Shown piece after piece: positions 59,075-64,000 of a stretch of 64,000 bases of DNA. Origin of the DNA: Scytonema tolypothrichoides VB-61278. GTDB taxonomy: Bacteria; Cyanobacteriota; Cyanobacteriia; Cyanobacteriales; Nostocaceae. The position numbers were made by a program, and so were the translations under genes. Location: positions 643,608-707,607 of the forward strand of contig NZ_JXCA02000016.1 in assembly GCF_000828085.3 (NCBI RefSeq), given 5' to 3'. Below the pieces are notes generated by a model that was not told where the DNA came from, did not search any database, and saw nothing but the letters and a program-made list of their open reading frames with translations. Numbering within the stretch: position 1 is the stretch's first letter; each line of letters opens with the position of its first letter.

Positions 59075-60304
59075 ATGGCACGCGCAAAGTTTGAACGGAA
59101 TAAACCCCACGTTAACATCGGTACTATTGGACACGTTGACCACGGTAAAACTACGTTAACGGCAGCCATCACCATGACCTTGGCAGCGATGGGTCAAGCT
59201 GTGGCTAAAGGCTACGACCAAATCGATAACGCACCAGAAGAAAAAGCACGGGGTATTACCATCAATACGGCCCACGTTGAGTATGAAACCCAAAATCGAC
59301 ACTATGCTCACGTGGACTGTCCCGGACATGCTGACTATGTGAAGAACATGATCACAGGTGCGGCTCAGATGGATGGAGCCATCCTCGTAGTTGCTGCTAC
59401 TGATGGTCCTATGCCCCAAACCCGCGAACACATCCTGCTGGCAAAACAGGTCGGCGTTCCCAGTCTGGTCGTCTTCTTGAATAAAGAAGACTTGATGGAT
59501 GACGAAGAACTCCTAGAACTAGTGGAACTGGAACTTCGAGAATTGCTTTCCAGTTACGATTTCCCTGGTGATGACATTCCCATCATCAAAGGCTCTGGTC
59601 TGCAGGCGTTGGAAGCAATGACTGCTAACCCCAAGACACAGAAAGGTACCAATGAGTGGGTAGATAAAATCTACGCACTGATGGATGCTGTAGATTCTTA
59701 TATCCCCACTCCTGAGCGCGATGTAGATAAGCCCTTCTTGATGGCAGTGGAAGACGTGTTCTCCATTACAGGTCGTGGTACAGTAGCTACCGGACGTATT
59801 GAGCGGGGTAAGGTTAAAATCGGCGACAACGTAGAGTTAGTGGGCATTAAAAATACTCGCAGCACCACCGTCACCGGTATCGAGATGTTCAAGAAGAGTC
59901 TTGAAGAAGGTATGGCTGGTGATAACGCCGGAATACTGTTGCGCGGTATACAAAAAGCTGATATAGAACGCGGCATGGTTATCGCTAAGCCTGGTTCAAT
60001 CACCCCGCACACACAATTTGAAGGTGAAGTATACGTCTTAACAGAAAAAGAAGGTGGTCGCAAGACTCCATTTTTCGCAGGCTACCGTCCTCAGTTCTAT
60101 GTGCGGACAACCGATGTGACTGGCACAATCAAACAGTTCACTGCTGACGATGGTAGTGCTGCTGAAATGGTAATGCCCGGAGACCGTATTAAGGTGAGTG
60201 TGGAACTCATCAACGCGATTGCGATTGAGCAAGGAATGCGCTTTGCAATTCGTGAAGGTGGTCGTACCATCGGTGCTGGTGTCGTTTCAAAAATCATTAA
60301 GTAA
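59075..60304 (+). CDS. tuf: Translation elongation factor Tu
   Basis: The 409-residue GTPase delivers aminoacyl-tRNA to the ribosome. '[11 protein letters not shown]' (G1), '[12 protein letters not shown]' (G3) and 'NKEDLMDD' (G4) are intact, and the length matches cyanobacterial EF-Tu with its small domain I insertion. It starts 22 bases after fusA, so the two are co-transcribed. A hairpin between it and rpsJ may attenuate or process the transcript. Confidence 0.98.
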   Translation: MARAKFERNKPHVNIGTIGHVDHGKTTLTAAITMTLAAMGQAVAKGYDQIDNAPEEKARGITINTAHVEYETQNRHYAHVDCPGHADYVKNMITGAAQMDGAILVVAATDGPMPQTREHILLAKQVGVPSLVVFLNKEDLMDDEELLELVELELRELLSSYDFPGDDIPIIKGSGLQALEAMTANPKTQKGTNEWVDKIYALMDAVDSYIPTPERDVDKPFLMAVEDVFSITGRGTVATGRIERGKVKIGDNVELVGIKNTRSTTVTGIEMFKKSLEEGMAGDNAGILLRGIQKADIERGMVIAKPGSITPHTQFEGEVYVLTEKEGGRKTPFFAGYRPQFYVRTTDVTGTIKQFTADDGSAAEMVMPGDRIKVSVELINAIAIEQGMRFAIREGGRTIGAGVVSKIIK

Positions 60305-60325
60305 CAGCTTTGCACCTTAACTAAA

Positions 60326-60364
60326 AAAGGAGCAGAGATGGTATAATACCCACTCTGCTCCTTT
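60326..60364. terminator. 12-bp hairpin between tuf and rpsJ
   Basis: AAAGGAGCAGAG (60326-60337) pairs perfectly with CTCTGCTCCTTT (60353-60364). It begins 22 bases after the tuf stop, with A-rich upstream flank and only a short T run downstream, so it could be a partial terminator or RNA-processing site ahead of rpsJ. Confidence 0.6.
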
Positions 60365-60503
60365 CGTGTCCATGAACACGTTACAACAATCCCACACAGA
60401 AACGCACTCCTTCAAGGAGTATTGGAAAGTTTCTTTGCAAATCGTTCGTCTCTGTGGTTTCTAATAACTAAATCTCAACTCACCAGAACCTGGAAAATTA
60501 AAG

Positions 60504-60821
60504 ATGGCAACTCTACAGCAGCAAAAGATTAGAATTCGTTTACAGGCTTTTGACCGCCGCTTGCTGGACACATCTTGCGAGAAGATTGTAGACACAGCAA
60601 ACCGTACCAATGCGACAGCCATAGGACCAATTCCTTTACCTACAAAACGCCGAATCTACTGTGTGTTGCGATCGCCCCACGTAGATAAAGACTCACGAGA
60701 ACATTTTGAAACCCGTACTCATCGTCGGATTATCGATATCTACCAACCTTCTTCTAAAACCATTGATGCCTTGATGAAACTAGATCTACCATCCGGTGTA
60801 GACATCGAAGTTAAGCTCTAA
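60504..60821 (+). CDS. rpsJ: 30S ribosomal protein S10
   Basis: The 105-residue S10 is a small-subunit head protein that also binds NusB in antitermination. '[20 protein letters not shown]' and '[20 protein letters not shown]' are diagnostic. In cyanobacteria it often ends the rpsL-rpsG-fusA-tuf group rather than starting the S10 operon, as here. It is 199 bases after tuf, and an intrinsic terminator follows at 61042. Confidence 0.98.
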   Translation: MATLQQQKIRIRLQAFDRRLLDTSCEKIVDTANRTNATAIGPIPLPTKRRIYCVLRSPHVDKDSREHFETRTHRRIIDIYQPSSKTIDALMKLDLPSGVDIEVKL

Positions 60822-61041
60822 TGTCAATTGATTATGGCGGTTCTGATTTGAATCACATACATCACCACGCATAATGTGAAAGTGCATGCACTTTCATTAC
60901 ATTGGATGCAACGTCTCTACACCCGTGTACTGCGCGCAACCAACAAGCGCTATATTTGCTAGTGCTTAGGCTCAACAGACAACTCTTGGCAACTCACTAG
61001 CTTACCAAGAACTCATAAAACTATTTTGTATCAATCATAAC

Positions 61042-61074
61042 AAAGCCCTGAAATATATTTTTTCAGGGCTTTTT
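61042..61074 (+). terminator. Intrinsic terminator of the str operon
   Basis: AAAGCCCTGAAA (61042-61053) pairs with TTTCAGGGCTTT (61061-61072) and is followed by further T residues (TTTTTATT). It lies 220 bases after rpsJ. The rest of the 347-bp spacer to the LON-domain gene holds nothing recognised. Confidence 0.85.
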
Positions 61075-61168
61075 ATTAGCATTAAAATCAAAATGATAGA
61101 ATGTAGAAAAATGCGGGAAAAAGCAGAGAAGAAAAGCTTTTTAAGATTAAATTTATACCAAGGTAACA

Positions 61169-61819
61169 ATGACATCCTCTTCTAAAATTGCAGTTTGCGA
61201 ACTACCTCTGTTCCCGTTACCAGAAGTAGTTCTATTTCCAACAAGACCCTTACCCCTGCACATTTTTGAATTTCGCTACCGAATTATGATGAATACAATT
61301 TTGGAGAGCGATCGCAGGTTCGGGGTTTTGATGGTAGATCCGATGAAAGGCACGATTGCTAACGTTGGGTGCTGTGCAGAAATTGTTCATCATGAGAGAC
61401 TACCAGATGATCGCATAAAGATGTGGACATTGGGTCAACAAAGATTTCGTCTTTTAAAGTATGTCCGTGAAAAGCCGTATCGAGTAGGCTTGGTTGAGTG
61501 GATTTCAGATAACCCTCCAACAAAAAATTTGCGACCTTTGGCTGCTGATGTAGAACAATTACTCAGAGATGTCGTGCGTCTCTCAGCTAAGTTAACTGAG
61601 CAAAACATCGAACTACCAGAAGATTTGCCAAATTTACCAACAGAGTTATCTTACTGGGTAGCAAGTAACCTTTATGGTGTTGCTTGTGAGCAGCAGACAT
61701 TGTTAGAAATGCAGGACACTGCTACTCGTTTAGAACGGGAAGCAGAAATTCTGACTTCTACTCGTAACCACTTGGCAGCTCGTACCGTTCTCAAGGACAC
61801 CTTTAATCAGAAGTTGTGA
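61169..61819 (+). CDS. LON substrate-binding-domain protein
   Basis: The 216-residue protein has the LON N-terminal (PUA-like) domain: 'LPLFPLPEVVLFPTRPLPLH' (13-32), then 'IFEFRYRIMM' and 'FGVLMVDPMKG'. It lacks the AAA and protease domains of Lon. Such stand-alone LON-N proteins are widespread in cyanobacteria, and their role is not firmly known; substrate recognition is assumed. The helical C-terminus (after about 120) is acidic and ends in a coiled region. It is transcribed towards pheA. Confidence 0.9.
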   Translation: MTSSSKIAVCELPLFPLPEVVLFPTRPLPLHIFEFRYRIMMNTILESDRRFGVLMVDPMKGTIANVGCCAEIVHHERLPDDRIKMWTLGQQRFRLLKYVREKPYRVGLVEWISDNPPTKNLRPLAADVEQLLRDVVRLSAKLTEQNIELPEDLPNLPTELSYWVASNLYGVACEQQTLLEMQDTATRLEREAEILTSTRNHLAARTVLKDTFNQKL

Positions 61820-61872
61820 GCTGTGAATGGTTAGTTGTTAGTGGTTATTAGTCGTTTCATAACAACTAAATA

Positions 61873-62763
61873 TTAACCACTAACTGCTTCACTAAGAGCG
61901 TTAATTGGTAAAACATTGTAACTGCCAAGAATTTTTAATATCTCTGTATAGGTAGATATTTCTGCTAAAGCAGATTGTACTTTTGGCTCAGATGCATCTG
62001 CTTCCATATCTACAAAAAATAGATATTCCCCTAAAGAACGCTTTGTTGGGCGAGATTCAATTTTACTGAGATTAATATTTAGACGAGCTAATACCTGTAG
62101 AGGTTTCACCAACGCCCCTGGTATGTTAGCAGGAACACTAAAAGCAATCGATGTGTGACGAGCACATTGTGAAACAGTGGGATGGGAGATTGGTAAATGA
62201 TTTTGACTGACCACCCAAAAACGAGTACAGTTTCCGGGATAGTCGTTAATCCCGCTTGCTATTATAGGCAAGTTGTAGAGTTGCGCTGCCCGTTGGGATG
62301 AAATACCCGCCGCAGTTAAGTCTTGCTTTAGTTGCAGTAGTGCTTCTGTGTTGGAATTCATTGGAATGAGCGTTACATTGGGAAGAAACCGCTCTAACCA
62401 TAGCTGACATTGTGCCAATGCTTGTGGATGAGAATAAACTGTTTTGATATTTTCCAAGCTTTGAGCACAAGAAATTAATGTATGAGAAATGGGCATAACC
62501 AAAGCCAACTGAACTTGCAAACTATCTAGTTGCCATAATGTATCCAGTGTCATGGTCACACTGCCTTCAATAGAATTTTCCACAGGTACAACAGCCAATT
62601 GTGCCTGTTTTTGGGCAACGGCTCGTAATGTCTGAGCATTGCTGGGATAAGGGCATAACATAGCCTCAACTCCCGTACTTTTCGTCAACCAGTTGAGATA
62701 AAAAAGAGCGGCTTGTTCTGTGTAAGTGCCAATAGGTCCTAAATGTGCAATCGATAGATTCAT
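61873..62763 (-). CDS. pheA: Prephenate dehydratase
   Basis: The 296-residue enzyme makes phenylpyruvate from prephenate in phenylalanine synthesis. 'GPIGTYTEQAALFYL' (9-23) starts the catalytic domain, 'VPVENSIEGSVTMTLD' and 'NCTRFWVVS' hold active-site residues, and the C-terminal ACT domain has the phenylalanine-binding 'IESRPTKRSLGEYLFFVD', so feedback inhibition is expected. No chorismate mutase part is fused. It converges with the LON-domain gene; the short spacer has repeated 'ttagtggtta' type sequence. Confidence 0.95.
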   Translation of the reverse strand: MNLSIAHLGPIGTYTEQAALFYLNWLTKSTGVEAMLCPYPSNAQTLRAVAQKQAQLAVVPVENSIEGSVTMTLDTLWQLDSLQVQLALVMPISHTLISCAQSLENIKTVYSHPQALAQCQLWLERFLPNVTLIPMNSNTEALLQLKQDLTAAGISSQRAAQLYNLPIIASGINDYPGNCTRFWVVSQNHLPISHPTVSQCARHTSIAFSVPANIPGALVKPLQVLARLNINLSKIESRPTKRSLGEYLFFVDMEADASEPKVQSALAEISTYTEILKILGSYNVLPINALSEAVSG

Positions 62764-62950
62764 GAAATTTAGCTTTGTGTGGATAGTTCAACACTCATTC
62801 CGCAACGCGAGTTTGAAGTCAATTGACGTCCGCAATCAAGTGAAGGGAATTTTATTTATATAGAGTGTTATGACTTGTTATCAGACATAATAAACTTCTT
62901 TCCATACAAATGAGTTATGAGTGATGGGTTATGACTCATGACGAACACAA

Positions 62951-63580
62951 ATGTTTAAGAAAATATTACAATTATTTAACAGATATTTTAAAAAACTCAT
63001 GTCTACTCGATTTACTGCCTATCAATCAATCGAAATTCCTATCCCAGAACAGCCTATTCCGATTCAGCATTACTTACGTCAACCTCAACGCTTGGTCAAC
63101 GCTTTAGTTGACCCTAGCCGTATCCAACAACTTTCAGAGGAAGTATTTCGGTTGAAAATGCGTCCTCTGAACTTTATGTCACTGAGCATTCAACCAACTG
63201 TAGACATGAGAGTCTGGGCTGAATCAAACGGAACGATTTATCTACGATCACTAAATTGTGAAATCCTTGGTGTAGACTATATCAACCAGCGCTTTGCATT
63301 GAATTTGAAAGGGTATTTGTTGCCGGAACAGCAAGTTACTAGCACCGTAATCAAAGGAAGAGCCGATTTAGAAGTGTTGGTAGATTTCCCTCCACCATTT
63401 TCTTATACGCCTAAGCCAATACTAGAAGCAACAGGCAATGGTTTACTAAAAAGTGTTTTGTTGACAGTTAAGCAAAGATTACTACATCAACTTCTAGCAG
63501 ATTACTCCCGTTGGGTGATATTACAAACGCGAGAAAAAGCGCTTGAGGATAAAAGTATGCCACTCTTCAATCCGGAGTAA
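62951..63580 (+). CDS. DUF1997 family protein
   Basis: The 209-residue protein matches the DUF1997 family of cyanobacteria and plastids: 'FTAYQSIEIPIPEQPIPIQH' (21-40), 'YLRQPQRLVNALVDPSRI' and 'RLKMRPLNFMSLSIQPTVDM'. It appears soluble and beta-rich, with a basic N-terminal helix (MFKKILQLFNRYFKKLM) that may contact membranes; an internal ATG at 63000 would remove it. No function is known to me. It is divergent from pheA. Confidence 0.8.
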   Translation: MFKKILQLFNRYFKKLMSTRFTAYQSIEIPIPEQPIPIQHYLRQPQRLVNALVDPSRIQQLSEEVFRLKMRPLNFMSLSIQPTVDMRVWAESNGTIYLRSLNCEILGVDYINQRFALNLKGYLLPEQQVTSTVIKGRADLEVLVDFPPPFSYTPKPILEATGNGLLKSVLLTVKQRLLHQLLADYSRWVILQTREKALEDKSMPLFNPE

Positions 63581-64000
63581 TTATGAAGAAGTTTTAGTGT
63601 TTATGAACACAGAATTGTGATGAACTACAGATGTACATAGATCTATGCAGATGTCACGTTATTGAGTTAATTCTCAATACATTAAGATCCGCTAGTTCCG
63701 AATATACGCTTGTGAACAAGTAAAAGCTGTCTGTATTGATACAAACACCAAAGTGGCCGTTATAAACTGCGTACATCAGGATACATGAAAAGACCTCTTA
63801 AGCTGTTTCCTGTTCCCTATTAAGGGTTCCTTATTTTCAAGCTAGATAAAGTAGTTGTCGTGAACAACTATGGATAAGTTCTATGTAGCAGAACTCAGTA
63901 CCGTCATTTGACAAGGGCGAAAGGATTTGCGATGTAATGGTGAAGGTCCATACTTTTGCAGTGCCATGAGATGTCGCTGACTGCCATAACCCTTGTTGCG
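63581..64000. other. Window end without a gene
   Basis: No open frame with gene-like features occurs in the last 420 bases. It may be the start of the spacer before the next gene outside the window. Confidence 0.5.

Noticed and set aside
1-64000. CRISPR arrays and tRNA genes
   Set aside because: No regularly spaced identical repeats of 24-40 bp and no cloverleaf with a T-arm consensus were seen on reading; a tRNAscan or CRISPR search was not possible.

Overview
The window comes from a heterocyst-forming filamentous cyanobacterium (order Nostocales). The signs are many HIP1 palindromes (GCGATCGC), a HetP-family heterocyst gene at 1208, cyanobacteria-specific small families (DUF2839, DUF1815, DUF1997), a large glutamate synthase, heptamer tandem repeats between genes, and a str-type ribosomal operon flanked by pheA and a LON-domain gene, as I recall for Nostoc-type genomes. 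The genus cannot be fixed from the sequence. No tRNA, rRNA, CRISPR array or intact transposase was found.

Layout. (1) 1-1.8 kb: an unknown membrane protein and a hetP-like gene, then about 2.8 kb without a gene. (2) 4.5-14.5 kb: a peptide-export locus. It holds a C39-peptidase ABC exporter with an N-terminal cyclic-nucleotide-binding-like domain, a HlyD adaptor, a PpiC-type isomerase, two short proteins sharing an 'ISDLN...GG' leader, a frameshifted Ser/Cys-rich peptide gene and two RTX calcium-binding proteins. (3) 14.8-27 kb: a glycan locus. It holds a giant TPR protein with two SPINDLY/OGT-type glycosyltransferase domains, two TPR-GT2 glycosyltransferases, a broken sugar C-methyltransferase, an RfbF-type nucleotidyltransferase, a PIG-L deacetylase and a DUF4910 protein. 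(4) 27-29.9 kb: a microviridin-type RiPP cluster, with a precursor carrying four core repeats and the two ATP-grasp cyclases. It is preceded by a second member of the same small peptide family that is broken at 11.8 kb. (5) 30-45 kb: mostly ordinary genes (M48 protease, helicase-like protein, thioesterase, dxr, PIG-V-like and DUF2079 membrane proteins, polysaccharide deacetylase) separated by repeat-rich spacers; one DUF2079 copy is a pseudogene. (6) 45.6-63.6 kb: core metabolism and translation (glutamate synthase, phosphodiester glycosidase-like protein, cupin, HesB/IscA, rpsL-rpsG-fusA-tuf-rpsJ, LON-domain protein, pheA, DUF1997).

How it may work together. The exporter-adaptor-isomerase set probably cleaves double-glycine leaders and secretes the short peptides beside it. 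No dedicated exporter or acetyltransferase lies beside the microviridin genes, and the precursor has a good double-glycine sequence before its cores, so the exporter 20 kb upstream could serve it too; this is inference. The most interesting parts are the four-core microviridin precursor with one deviant core, the two-locus 'IVSPDGKVIAE' peptide family, and a 0.9 kb insertion between rpsL and rpsG that looks like a structured RNA, perhaps of the HEARO/omega-RNA kind.
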